In this document: positions 45,508 through 56,351 of the stretch, piece after piece
Position numbering within the stretch: position 1 is the stretch's first letter
Layout: every line of letters starts with the position of its first letter
DNA from: Tetrapyrgos nigripes
Lineage: Eukaryota; Basidiomycota; Agaricomycetes; Agaricales; Campanellaceae
Direction: 5' to 3'
Assembly: GCA_013368315.1 (NCBI GenBank)
Contig: JAACJM010000084.1
Span: 62,001 to 126,000 of the forward strand
Length of the DNA: 64,000 bases
Translations under genes and position numbers: made by a program
Notes under the pieces: model-generated
Told to the model about the DNA's origin: nothing
Database searches by the model: none
What the model saw: the letters and a program-made list of their open reading frames with translations, nothing else

Positions 45508-46061
45508 TGTTCGAGTGAGTTAACGCCCAAAGAATAGCTGGGATGAGTACAGGTACCTCAAGGCTTTTATACGGTCTTACGTATCTAATTATACTTGAGA
45601 ATCCACCATCGTCGGGATCTAGTGGCCGACAGTCCAGGATGATGCGAACGTTTCAACATAACCCATGTCTTTGAATGTCTTGTATTCAAGAAGACGGCGC
45701 CACAACTCCCGCTCCGTCAGCGAATGTTTTAGAATATATGTGATGCGAAGGAAGTCTGCTGTGGGACACTGTGAAGTCAGGTCCTGGGCCTCGACGCATC
45801 TAGGAATATCAGCTCGTACCATTCTCAAGTATTCAACGGTTTTTGGTTGACAGTTGTTCCAATTCCTGACATGAGGTAACGGTGATTCCATGTCGTCGGT
45901 CAGGGCTGCCCACAATGGCAGTGTTTCATTTCTGAGGTGACGGGCCGCTCCACCACGCTCGGAACTTAGTCTTCTCATACGAAGCAAAGCTCTGAACAAA
46001 AACAGAATTGGCCCACGGCCCCTATAGAACATACATACATCAATCATGAACTCAAAGTCCA
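45508..46061. other. No supported gene; minus-strand open frame
   Basis: A minus frame of 148 codons (46065-45619, MMDFEFMIDVCMFYRG...) contains polar, protein-like sequence (TADFLRITYILKHSLTEREL) but has no splice partner, signal or family match. It overlaps the end of the neighbouring membrane-protein gene by a few bases. I leave it as a possible small gene or long 3' region. Confidence 0.3.
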
Positions 46062-47568
46062 TCAAACCTCGACATCAGGAGAAAGCCGGCCAGCCATAGA
46101 ACCTTCCTCAGACTTCCGTGATACACCTTCCTTGCTCTGAACACTGTGTAGACCTCTTCCAGCTTCCAGTTGACGAACTTCGGGGTCTAGATTTGCCGTC
46201 CAGTCCGAGTTTGCGCTGTATTTCGAAGACAATGAGAACCTCTGACCCCAGGCTTCTTTGGTATATCCAACACTCTCCTCGTAGCTCGGATGTACCTCCA
46301 TTCTTCTCGGAACGCATTTGTCAGCCGATGGCTGTGATAGAATAGTGGCCCGAGTATTAAATGAGGCTGGTCGAGTCCAGGATTGCGCCGGAGTATGATA
46401 GATTCGTTTGGCGAAGCAAAAGGATTGCCCATCACGTCTTGGTAGAAATGATGATTGGAAGGGGTGGAATGACGAGATCTTCTGCGCCTCCTGTATGCAA
46501 ATAGAATTCCGATGACCAGAAGGCAGATTAGTTGGCCGAGGACCAACGCTATGATTGCACCGGAACGCAGTCTTCCTTTTTGACTCTGGGTATTTTTAGA
46601 TGTGCCGGACTCAGACCCAGGCAGTGGTGAAGAAGTGGATACGCCTGGACCCATAGAATACGGTTGGTTGGGTGGAGCAAGGACAGTGGTCCCCGTCGAT
46701 TCAGTGGGAGACCTACGTGACAATCAGCTAATTCTCGTCGTTCTTTTACGAAAAGGACTGACCCCGTGGATGTCTGAAAAAGATCCTGAAGAGGCCCTGA
46801 ATTAAGAAAAATGAGATCAGATGCCTTCAGACGAAGCATAATAATCAGGCGACCTTCCTCCTGAAGTTGTAGATGGTCCGAGTCCCTCGAGTGATGTACT
46901 CAGAGAAACAGTAGCTACTGAAAACGGTTGAATGGACGAGGCTGTGTGGCTCGGAAAGATTTGAGACGTCGTTCCAGCTGCTGCACTTTGAGGATGAACG
47001 TTTTCGGTAGACGACGTATCGGATTGAGAATTGCCCGGGTTTGAGGATGCCACGACACTGAAAGCAGGACTGCTTCCCAGATCATGACCAGGGACTTGCA
47101 GACTGTAGTAATGTGACTACATGATTAATAGTCAACTGAAACAAGACTTACAGCCCGTCAGTCGCAAATACCACGCGATAAGATCTAGTTCTGCTGTTAG
47201 CGATGCTGAACGAACATTCTATCTGGAGACGACGCACCCAGGCTCAGAAACTCCCGACACTGTAAGAGTGACTGTGGACGGCTGAGTCACTATAGTTGCC
47301 AGGACAGAAACCGTCGAGCCATCGGCATTCTTCACCAAGGCAAGCTGACATGGAATAGGAAGACTCCCGTCCGAGGCTTGTACTGTTATCATAATTGGCT
47401 CGTTCGTCGAAACGACGCTAGGGACTGAGATGCTACTAGCATTTGATACTATTGCTGCAGCGAAAGCACAGATCCCAAAGAATAAACGGTGACGTCTGAA
47501 ATAGGAAAGTAAGGTTTGGCTATTCCCAATCCCGGGCAGAGAGAGGACGCACCCAATGACAAGGTTCA
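46062..47568 (-). CDS. Secreted single-pass membrane protein, paralogue A
   Basis: Exons 47568-47552, 47495-47238, 47184-47152 and 47102-46854 close in frame. A signal-anchor-like start (MNLVIG RHRLFFGICAFAAAIVSN) leads into an Ig-like beta domain (SISVPSVVSTNEPIMITVQA, TIVTQPSTVTLTVSG, SYRVVFATDG), then a Ser/Thr-rich stalk. The membrane exon (46723 downwards) has GAIIALVLGQLICLLVIGIL followed by AYRRRRRSRH. The small exon near 46760-46810 is not resolved. The tail can end at 46187 in the membrane frame, or continue in another frame (MEVHPSYEESVGYTKEAWGQ) to 46062. Overall architecture matches paralogues B and C on the other strand. A cell-surface role (adhesion or sensing) is inference. Confidence 0.65.
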
Positions 47569-47908
47569 TACTGACCAAAACGAGTCAAGAACCCGAGGAC
47601 GTGGGGAAAAGCCCACTGAGCGCCTCCTCTATAGGGACCGGAAGTAAAGCAAATTTAGGGAAGATAGGGCGATTGCTTTCGATGAGGCCTAGGCCCGCAG
47701 TCCCAATGCCTTTTAGTCAAATTGATCACCGAAAGCCGTTAGAAACTGTCAAACCAACGATCCAATGAAGAGATGTGGACGATCAGGGGTAAGTACTTAA
47801 GTCTTGAGGCACGCTCTGAAACGGTCCATGGTGATCAAATGAGAGTGATATTACCGCAGTGGTACAATGTCCAATCATACACTCCACAAACTTCTGAATG
47901 AACGTTAT

Positions 47909-49801
47909 TTACACTGTCTCCTGAACCTCCTTCCCTTCGCCTACTAGATATCCTTCCTTCTTCTATTGGAAGAGCCGCAAGTAAGCCAAACAAACCGTCA
48001 AGAAAAGTGAAAGAAAGATCAAACTTACCGTTGGCATCTGACCGTCCACCATGGTTGAATCGACACTCCTAGTCGATCCTGGGCGTTGTCTGAGCACTAC
48101 CGCTCCAAGAGGGACGTTAGAAGACCTTGCAATGACCTGCTCGACGTTTTCTACACTGATACCCATGCTTGAGCGTACGGTGATCAAAGTCGGAGCGATT
48201 CCCTACAAGGTATATAAATAGAACAGGATTCATGTCAATGAAAATGTATAATGACTATGAAAGCGAGGCAAATACTAACCATGACTTGAACCAATATCGG
48301 AAGAAAGTCCAGACTAGACAGTCCGAGCTCCAGACTGAGAAAGATGACGAGTGCTATGGGGTACAAGACACCGGATTCGATGCTAAATCACGATAGAATC
48401 AACATTAGTCAGTCAAAGAGGACGGGAACAAGAGATGAAAGCACTCCAGTCAGATTGTTGGAACGGGACTATAGTTTATCTACGCACCACGCAGTGATCA
48501 CCGTTCCATATCTTTCCCGTAAAGCTCCTCCTAGGATCAATTCCGCTTGACGACGTATGTACCAGACTCGACCAGCTGTCGTTGATGACAATTGAACCAC
48601 AAGTTTAGAACTGAGATCATAACGCAGAATAATGATGACAAGGCAACGTACCAATTAGCAGCGTCAAAAAGACGTTTACAACGACATTGAGAGCCAGGTA
48701 AAGCTCCCAGAGGGAGAACATGACGGCTGCAGCGTTTGTGGTTGCGTTGCCCTGTGCGAGTCCGATTGTTGCTAGAACTAAGGCAAAAGAAGGTTGAAGT
48801 GAACGCAACCGAGGTGAGATGAAGAGAACACGTACTGTGATTCACGACACTGGCGAATATGGGTATGTATGTGACACGTATTGATTCATTCCAAATGTAG
48901 TATGCACGATAAATCTGTGTATCAGAGGGGTTTTCGTCAGTCGTGCATTTGCATTTGCATGTAGTTAGACATACTAATACCCCATCTCCGAGAAGACTAG
49001 CTCATTGTCAATGGTGCGCACCGTAGTGTAGAGAAGACTTACTTTGTCAACATAAAGAAAATCGTCGTCGCGAGTCTATTCGGAAAGCTTTGAGTCAGAC
49101 CATGATATATAACTCGAAAGAATGCCACTGTATACTTGATTTTCCCTGTATCCCCATCCCAAGTGTCCAGTGGATCGATGTCATTGCAAGAATTACCTGG
49201 GTTTCCGTTTCCTCCTCCACCACCTCCACCACCACCACCACCACCACCTGCTCCTGCTCCTGCTCCTCCGTTTGAATCGGTATGATTTCTGTGGTTTTTA
49301 AGGCAATCGAAGTGAAAAGTCAAATGAGTGGCTACTTCTGCAACGAATAGGATTGTGACGATGGTGGCCAGCGCGAAAAGGGAGCTCATGAGTGCCAGCT
49401 TGAGTTTACGCTTGGCGCTTTGGCGATGGATGATGATGTGGACGAAGACACCGAATAAAATCGCGTAACCGCCTGTCAATGTACGTAGATGAGGCTTGGG
49501 AAGCGTATCTCTAAGACAGATGCATACCATATAGAAGAAATTCGATCTAGAGTTGAAAAAGGACAAGTAAATTGTATGAGAAGGAGAGGAATGACTAGAG
49601 AAATAGCAAACGCACCGCGACGGTCACCACTGATCCCAGCACCAGCGACCTAAAAGTCTTCCCAAGATCATTTCCAACACTACCCTTCATTTCCACGTGG
49701 ATTCGCTCAGCCGGGAACGAATACCACCAAGGGATAGAGACGAAGAAGGATAGTAAGACGAGACAGATAGGTTGAAGGAGCCTGGAGCTGCAGGCTAGCA
49801 T
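47909..49801 (-). CDS. Seven-helix membrane protein with polyglycine loop
   Basis: Ten exons (49801-49616, 49546-49528, 49472-49043, 48996-48981, 48914-48836, 48777-48652, 48575-48488, 48382-48280, 48202-48029, 47962-47909), two of them only 19 and 16 nt, join in frame to 424 aa. Conserved blocks are FLLYGGYAILFGVFVHIIIH, GDGIYRAYYIWNESIRVTYI, AGRVWYIRRQAEL, IESGVLYPIALVIF and GIAPTLITVRSSMG, the pattern of a large Agaricomycete family of receptor-like seven-helix proteins. An extracellular loop contains a polyglycine run of about 13 residues coded by a CCACCA repeat (49215-49258) and potential N-glycosylation sites (NHT). The cytosolic C-terminal tail follows helix 7. Ligand unknown. Confidence 0.83.
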
Positions 49802-51032
49802 GCCAGCTGCGGGGTGGAGAACGAAACTAGTCCGTGGTTAAGAGACTGACGAGGCCTCATGCCGTCCTGTCAGATACGCATGATATCATCACAACATGAT
49901 CAACATGATCATATCATGAGATAAAGTGGATTGTACACCGCTACAGTACTGGTTGATTGACAGCTTACTACCTCGGGAACACCAGTGCGACGAAACGGAT
50001 CGAGGCATTTCCATTGCGGCTGAAAAGCAGAGTTGAGGCAGTACCAGGATATTCACACATGAGCTTCACCGTTCTAAATTTAAAAGTGTACATGTATGGC
50101 CTGAATCCGTACCTGAAGATTTTACGGTTGGTAAAAGAGAGCTCAGAGCTTAGATTTAGTCCGTACTTACCTTGGCTGCTTTTGCTGAGAGCTATGAAAA
50201 GATTGGTAAGGAAAGAGGAGAAATGGGCGACGTGGAAAGCCGAAGTATACGACGAGAGAACAGGATCTGACTGATGTTGAAGGAGGCTATGGTGTAACTT
50301 GGCGAGTTGGAAACGGACCAAAAACGGACGCGTCTAGACCCTAAACCCTAACCCCAGTTGTTAATTCTCTGTCTTCCGCAACGATCACATTCCATATCTT
50401 GCCTAGCCACCTCCGGATTTTCTTTTGCTGAAGTAGGGTTCATCTTTTTGTCTGTTTCTCCTACTATTAGTCTTCTCACTACTACGTGCGGTCCAGGTTC
50501 CTACTAGAACAAGGCAGCTCACAATGCTTCTACCTACACGGCGTCGAGGGGAAGCATAAGACACAGAGAGAACTGTTCTCGGATTCCTTCAATGACATAC
50601 TCCATCACTCCATTTCCTTCGTCCTATTTGCTTTGGCCTCTGAGTAAGCGACTGGGTCAGTTATAAGTCGGAATGACCTGGTCAGCGCTCTTCCCACGAG
50701 GGATTAGTGAGTAATACTTCCATATCCATACAATTTGTGTGCTAAGATTCCGCCTGGCGCAGTTGCTTCTCTCTTTACACTCTCGTTATCCATTATAGCC
50801 ATGGACCCATACAACCCGGCTTAAACCCTTTGAAGCAATAGGGTACTTAGGTCCTCGGAATGGCAGCATCAAGCCCGTCAATGTTGCCTTTGGACCTTTG
50901 GAAGTCTGCTCCCCTGATTGCATTTCGTATGCACATATACTGACTCCGTATGCTGAACGCTGCATTGTAGCCTTGTCATCTGCCCTCTCCGTACCAACCA
51001 ACGCTTAACCACCATGAAGGCCTGTAATCGGA
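49802..51032. other. Intergenic with telomere-like word; possible short minus gene
   Basis: A minus frame from 50321 (MVRFQLAKLHHSLLQHQSDP...) followed by a GTAAGT donor at 50172 is protein-like for about 50 codons, but no continuation is convincing. CCCTAAACCCTAACCCC at 50338-50354 is a telomere-like word directly upstream of it. Nothing else is recognised. Confidence 0.4.
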
Positions 51033-52110
51033 GTGCTATGGGCTCTGTGGTTTACATTGGCTCCTCTCAACCCGCAACGGGCAACTCTAGTCTGTCTTGA
51101 TGAGTTTCTCAGACGAGCGAAATGTACGTCGTGTCACTGTTCTATATTTTTTTCTGTCTTTGTTTTCTTCTCGCTTTTAAGGTCTCTCACTAACGCTGGC
51201 TTTCCCTTAGCTATCATGAAGATATTTTGCACCGAGTGCTTTGAGATTGGGAATGTAGCCTTTGTACTGTGGATTTTTCCGTGCGTCGTCAGTTCTTTCA
51301 TAGCAAATATTTGACTAACTCTCAGTATAACTACAGTCCTCATATACATTGGTATCATTATCACCGTCTGCCTCATCCATAAAACCCGCGGTCATTCCTT
51401 CTGGCTCGTCGCTGCCGATGTACCAGCCTATTTCGCTACCTCGCCAATCCACGGCAAATTGTCCTGACATTGGTATCATTATCACCGTCTGTCTCATCCA
51501 TAAAACCCGCGGTCATTCCTTCTGGCTTGTCGCTGTCGATGTACCAGCCTATTTCGCTACCTCGCCAATCCACGGCAAATTACCCTGCAAGCTCCCAGAA
51601 ATGTTAGCCAGTCCCACCTTGCTGACCCAGAACTCACCAACGGCCGTGCCCAACCCTGACCCCCCAAAATTCGCAATTTTATCTTTACTGTCAACATATG
51701 CCGCACCCGAGTATCCTTACGGTTTCTGGCAGTCCAGCGCCGCCTCCGCTATACCAATTACTCAATGACAGATGTCGTCTTACAGCTACTCGCGGTCTTA
51801 GGCGCAGCAGAACATCCGACAGCTCTACCCTCAATAGCAGCATACTCCTTCCCGTTGGGCACTCAACAGCAGTATTTTTACGCCCCCGCCGCCTCCCGAA
51901 GAGTACCCTACTTTTGCCTCGTCTTGTGAGCAGGAACACCGATGTCTATGGCCGGAAACGTGCAGTTGGGACTGTCACGGATAGAGGGGAATGGTCATGG
52001 GACACGAAAGCGAGTGGGTTTACTGGACAGTCTCTGTCACCGCGGTCGAGTCGTCGTCGACCCATATCCGAGTTAATAGCGAACAGGCATGTAATGTATT
52101 GATGTCGGCA
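51033..52110 (+). pseudogene. Probable membrane-protein gene broken by a 121-bp tandem duplication
   Basis: Coding-like pieces in order are GVLWALWFTLAPLNPQRATL (near 51030), an exon at 51210-51279 (MKIFCTECFEIGNVAFVLWI), and ITTVLIYIGIIITVCLIHKT...GHSFWLVAADVPAYFAT from 51325. The last segment is duplicated in tandem (51347-51467 and 51468-51588). Because the unit is 121 bp, the frame ends in TGA in copy 1, whereas copy 2 runs on into KLPEMLASPTLLTQNSPTAV...YGFWQSSAASAIPITQ. Four hydrophobic segments suggest an integral membrane protein. I do not recognise the family. Either the gene is disrupted or the duplicate is skipped by splicing. Confidence 0.4.
51347..51588. repeat. 121-bp tandem duplication
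   Basis: Two head-to-tail copies starting CATTGGTATCATTATCACCG are nearly identical; the differences inside are C/T (CTGCCTC/CTGTCTC, GGCTCGTCGCTGCC/GGCTTGTCGCTGTC) plus changes at the junction. The duplication is recent. Confidence 0.9.
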
Positions 52111-52328
52111 CCGACCATGTCTTCCGCAAGTTAAAGCCGAGTGTATATACACAAAGCTGTATTATATCATACTTAGGAGAACATAGTTACATTGCTAATG
52201 TCAACAAAAATGATCTAAGGAACAAAGTGTCAATTGAACGAGATGACTACGGACTCCTAAATTATTCCGGTTCCTCTTCTCCTTAACACTTTCCCTTCCC
52301 CTTCACCAGACCCCAGAGTACGGCAGTC

Positions 52329-54818
52329 ATGGCCATGAAGGACGTTACGCCTATACCCAGCCCCATACCCAATCTTCATAGGCCCAAACTACACTCTTCA
52401 CTCCGAGAAAAACCCAAAGACGACAAACTCAGTCACGATGCCCCAGTCTCAGACTTTGACTTCAACTCCACTCAGACCGACCTCCTGGCTCGTCTCCAAA
52501 TCATCGAGCAGCTCCAAGAAACGTCGTCCTATTCCCGTTCAGCTCTAGGACGATACACCAAACAGTCTTTCCAGGACAGCAACGTCCTCAAAGACATCCT
52601 CCGGTGGATTACTTGCTACTTGACCCCGTACCCTTCGTCGCATTCCAACTGTGTTCCTTCCCCAACCGGTCAACCCAGTCCTATAAACCCTAAAGGCAAC
52701 GGTGTAGCGGTATCCATGGCCGTAGACCCAGGCCGAATAACGCTCTACATCGCACACGACGAGTATTCTGCAGCAGAGGCCGAGAGGAGACTCAAGTTGC
52801 CTATGCGTCTGTTTTTGTCGGTCCTGAAAGACGTTTTGGATTCCTGGGCGCCTCGATCTCGGTCTCCGAATCCTTCTAAACCTTCCGATACCCATAGCCC
52901 TAGCACTCAACCCCAAAACCAATTCCAACTCAGCCCAATAGCACCCTCTACCTCGACTCGCTTGTTTTTCCGTCTCACTATTGACGCTACTCATGGACGG
53001 ATAACGTCGAAATTGAAGAAGGTGGTGAATAGTGCTGGATCTCCGGGGGAGACGATTGAGAGGTTTAGTAATTTGGTGGAGGATTGGTTGGTGTATCGGC
53101 CGGAGGGAGAAAGGAGTCAGGGGTTTAATGGGATGGTGCAGACGTATGGAGGAAGTAGACTCCAGAGGTTAAGGGGGACTAGACCATATTCACCAGCTTC
53201 AGACGAAACAGTGGATTCCTCTGGAGACGAGGGCGGACCTGGATATCCCAGCTCTAGGAAGCTCTCCCCCGCAACGGCTTATTTCCTCCAAACGTTCTTC
53301 AGCATCGTTTCGTCTCAACATCGTATCGAGGTCAACGGCAAATCGGCTTTTTCGAATCCAGAAGAGAGATTTGCGTGCCTTTCGTCGTTGATTACGGCTT
53401 GCGCCCTTCTGGTTAATTCGACGTTTTTTAATGACCTTGTGGGGACAACGGATAGGGGACAGACGTGGAGGATGACGCTGAAGATGCAGGATAGTGAGTA
53501 ATTTAGTATTGGAGTATAAAGGACTTCTTCGTTGGCTTACCTCAATCTGACTTAGGATTGTTCCTTCTCACCCTTTTCAACCGTCTCTCCACACTCGCAG
53601 CGTACAAGTCCGGTGCAGCCAAATGGGCTTACATGGGTATTCCATGGGTCAAAGACGTCCTCTCCCAATATCATGAAACGCAGCGCACTCCTGGGAATGT
53701 ACCGTCAGACATAAAAACAAGACTAAGGGGAACGAGCACTCACGGTCCAGGAATCCACATCGTCTTCGTCACGCCTCTCCTTCGCGTGAAAGAGCTCAAG
53801 ATCAAGCTACACAGGGAAATGACGTTCCCGGCGTCATCTCAACAGATGATGGCGAGGATGCTTGGGGTGTCGTCGCTTTTGACCGAGAAGGTGTTGACAG
53901 AGGTGGAGAATGGGCAGGTGCAGGTGCAGGGAGGAGGAACGAATGAGAATAACGGGAATAATTATCATCATCGTGGTCCGAGTGTTGAAAGCCAAGCGAG
54001 TTTCGCAAGTGCGCTTTCGGCTTATACCACCGCTTCGGAGTCTTCTAATGCGACTTGTACGACGTGTACAAGTTCGTCGTCAGACGATCCGTATGCGACG
54101 CTGTGTAATCATCTTAGGGCGGAGGTGGTGCTTTCGGAGATTGTCTCGCAGTCTTGGAGGAAGGGTATGTCTTCTGCTTCTATTTAGGACCAGGAACTAA
54201 ATTCAAATTTTCTCAAAAGGCGACAAAACACTCACTCAACTGCACCCGGAAATGCAACTCATAACCTTCCTTGAAATGATGAATATACCCGTCTGCGTAG
54301 TTCCTGGAGGCTTTTCTTCGGAAGGCGACGACGACGACGACGACGATATGGAATACCCGGATTGGAGGGAGTCATGGCAGAATAGGGGAGGAGAACTCAT
54401 TGCCACGAGTAAGCCGTCTTGTTGGATGTGTACGAAGTGGGTAAGGGCACTTGGGAAGAGGGATAGGGATGCTGGAAGAGCTACTGGAAGAGATGTCGAC
54501 GAGGAAGATGGAATGGATGAAGATAGAGTCAGTGTCGGCGACGGGAACAAGTGGAGGAGGAAAAAAGAAGACGTACTCGTACGTGTACGTGGAAGGCGTT
54601 GGCACCTCACTGGCTCGGCTGGGTCAGTTAATTTCTCCGGGAACGGCAAGTTGAAGGGTGGGTGGCAGGTTCCGCCTCTTGCGCATTCTCTCTGGTCGGC
54701 ACAAACAGCTGCGGAAAGATATCAGTCTTGGGTAAACACGGTGAAGGCTGTGGATGAAGACGCACAGAATGAGCTTGAACGAGTGGTTGATGAGGTTGCG
54801 GGTGAATGGTACTTATAA
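52329..54818 (+). CDS. OTT_1508-like deaminase-domain protein
   Basis: Three exons (52329-53493, 53556-54164, 54220-54818) join to 790 aa. The N-terminal two thirds (helical, with LRRLQ-like LLARLQIIEQLQETSSYSRS, and FNRLSTLAAYKSGAAKWAYM) are the conserved fungal region seen before this domain. The C-terminal domain has LHPEMQLITFLEM (His about 600, Glu about 602), then KPSCWMCTKWVRAL (Cys about 659 and 662) and a final GGWQVPP. This H-x-E plus C-x2-C set is the zinc site of the OTT_1508-like nucleic-acid/cytidine deaminase superfamily; relatives usually have HAE, here HPE. Inserted are seven Asp in a row and an acidic/basic linker. A role in defence or RNA/DNA editing is proposed for the family but untested here. 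Confidence 0.8.
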
Positions 54819-55448
54819 GACTGTAGATGGAGAAACGGCATATTATATGTATCCCGGGATTTACATAATGTATACCTTAGATCGTCTATAATTATACTAC
54901 TGTTGAAGGAGTAAAATGGGATAGAACGATTAAACAAAACTAGAAGAACCAGCCAAAACGACGCGTTCCTTCCCATAGAGAAGGCTTGTACCCTGAAGAC
55001 TTCGATATGGCGGACGTGAACCACATTTCCACGTCTCGTTCGCAGTATAAAATCGAGACTCGGTGGAATCGACGATGAAATACATGCATGAAAAGGGAAA
55101 GAGAAAAGAAAAGAAAACCCAAAGCGAACCAGAAAAAAAACCAGGAAGATTGACGACTCACGACTCTCTTTCCACTACCACAAAATTGTCCAATCCACCC
55201 TCCAGGGCTACCAGCTTCCTTCTGGACTGTTATTATCCAATGCTTCTCCGGATACCCGGCTTGTTGCGCCTGTCTGACAAGTCGCATTTCAAAATTGATT
55301 CGAGCAATCCTAGGATAGAAGCTCGGGGTTTAGATAGGCCATAATGGCAATAGAACAAGGCAAAAGCATAATTGAGGGCGTTTGAGGTTTGATCGAGGTG
55401 GTCAACATCCGGCTTACAAAGCTGAACCCAATTTGCACCCCTACCTCC
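54819..55448. other. Intergenic, no gene recognised
   Basis: Purine-rich stretch at 55075-55140. Minus frames here lack motifs or splice partners. Confidence 0.4.
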
Positions 55449-55757
55449 ATGTCGCGTCTCGCAGACGACGATGACAGCGAAGGCCATGCCCTCCTTGACC
55501 ACCACGGCTATGATGAGGATGTAGAAGACTTTCCAAACTCACGAATTCGCTCTTCGCATCCTGTCCACAATTATCCTGGGTCCAATTCCCGCTCAATCAG
55601 TGGCCGTTTCAACCCGGATGACCCATGGGCAGTGTTTCATCAGCCAACTCCGTCTCCTTATTCTCGAACTGCATTGTTGGTGTTCATTGGGCTGATGCTT
55701 TGGCTGGGGTTCAGGATGAGAGCCACTTTAGGTGAAATAGGGGGCGTGGTAGAGTAG
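55449..55757 (+). CDS. Small C-terminally anchored membrane protein
   Basis: A single exon of 102 aa begins MSRLADDDDSEGHALLDHHG, is acidic and hydrophilic for about 75 residues, then has PDDPWAVFHQPTPSPYSRTA and one hydrophobic helix LLVFIGLMLWLGFRM close to the C-terminus. This is the layout of a tail-anchored ER or mitochondrial protein. The DPWAVFHQPTPSPYSRT block looks conserved rather than random, but I cannot name the family. No intron is needed. Gene status rests on composition and topology. Confidence 0.5.
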   Translation: MSRLADDDDSEGHALLDHHGYDEDVEDFPNSRIRSSHPVHNYPGSNSRSISGRFNPDDPWAVFHQPTPSPYSRTALLVFIGLMLWLGFRMRATLGEIGGVVE

Positions 55758-56351
55758 TCTGGGTCGTGTAGACATCTGTTGCAAACGCTGGTACGTCTTC
55801 TGTTTCGCTCTTCTTTAATCCTTTTAGTCACTAACCAGATGTTTTTGAGCAAGTGCTGCTCTCCTTGTCCTTGTTGTATCACTAGTTGTACTAAATGAAT
55901 CATCGTTTCTGATCAAAACTTCCCCATCTCAATAACTGCTTTGAGCTTGTACGATAGCAGTCTTTTCCGAAATAATGTTCAGAACTGTGCTTTCCTCCAG
56001 ATGACTAGGAACCCGTCAGGCCTGAAAGCGGTAATCCATCAATCATCAAAGCTCTTAACGACTGAGGTCTACCTGTACTTTGGTCGGGGACTCGGGAGCA
56101 AACACAAGTAATCATCAAGCAGCTTCGAGAACCATTTCTAGGGCACGATCAGGACAGGCGGCTTCTGATAGAGCTTACGCATGCTGTAGGGTTTAGAACG
56201 TTTACTTATGTGCGGGAAGTTCTAATACCGCCTCCCTCTTTCCTCCCCCCTTCCTTTTTCTTTCCTGGTTCCCGTTAGTTTCCTTGGCTGTCTCCCTTTT
56301 TTCTTCAGGGTCTCTTTCCTCTTTTTCTTTTCTTTTCAAAAGCTTCCGACA
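55758..56351. promoter_or_regulatory. Upstream region of paralogue B with pyrimidine tract
   Basis: A strong CT-rich tract (56225-56338, CCTCCCTCTTTCCTCCCCCC and on) ends 14 bp before the start codon. Pyrimidine tracts just before the start of transcription are common in basidiomycete genes, and paralogue C has a matching tract at 61330-61460. No gene lies in the region. Confidence 0.5.
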
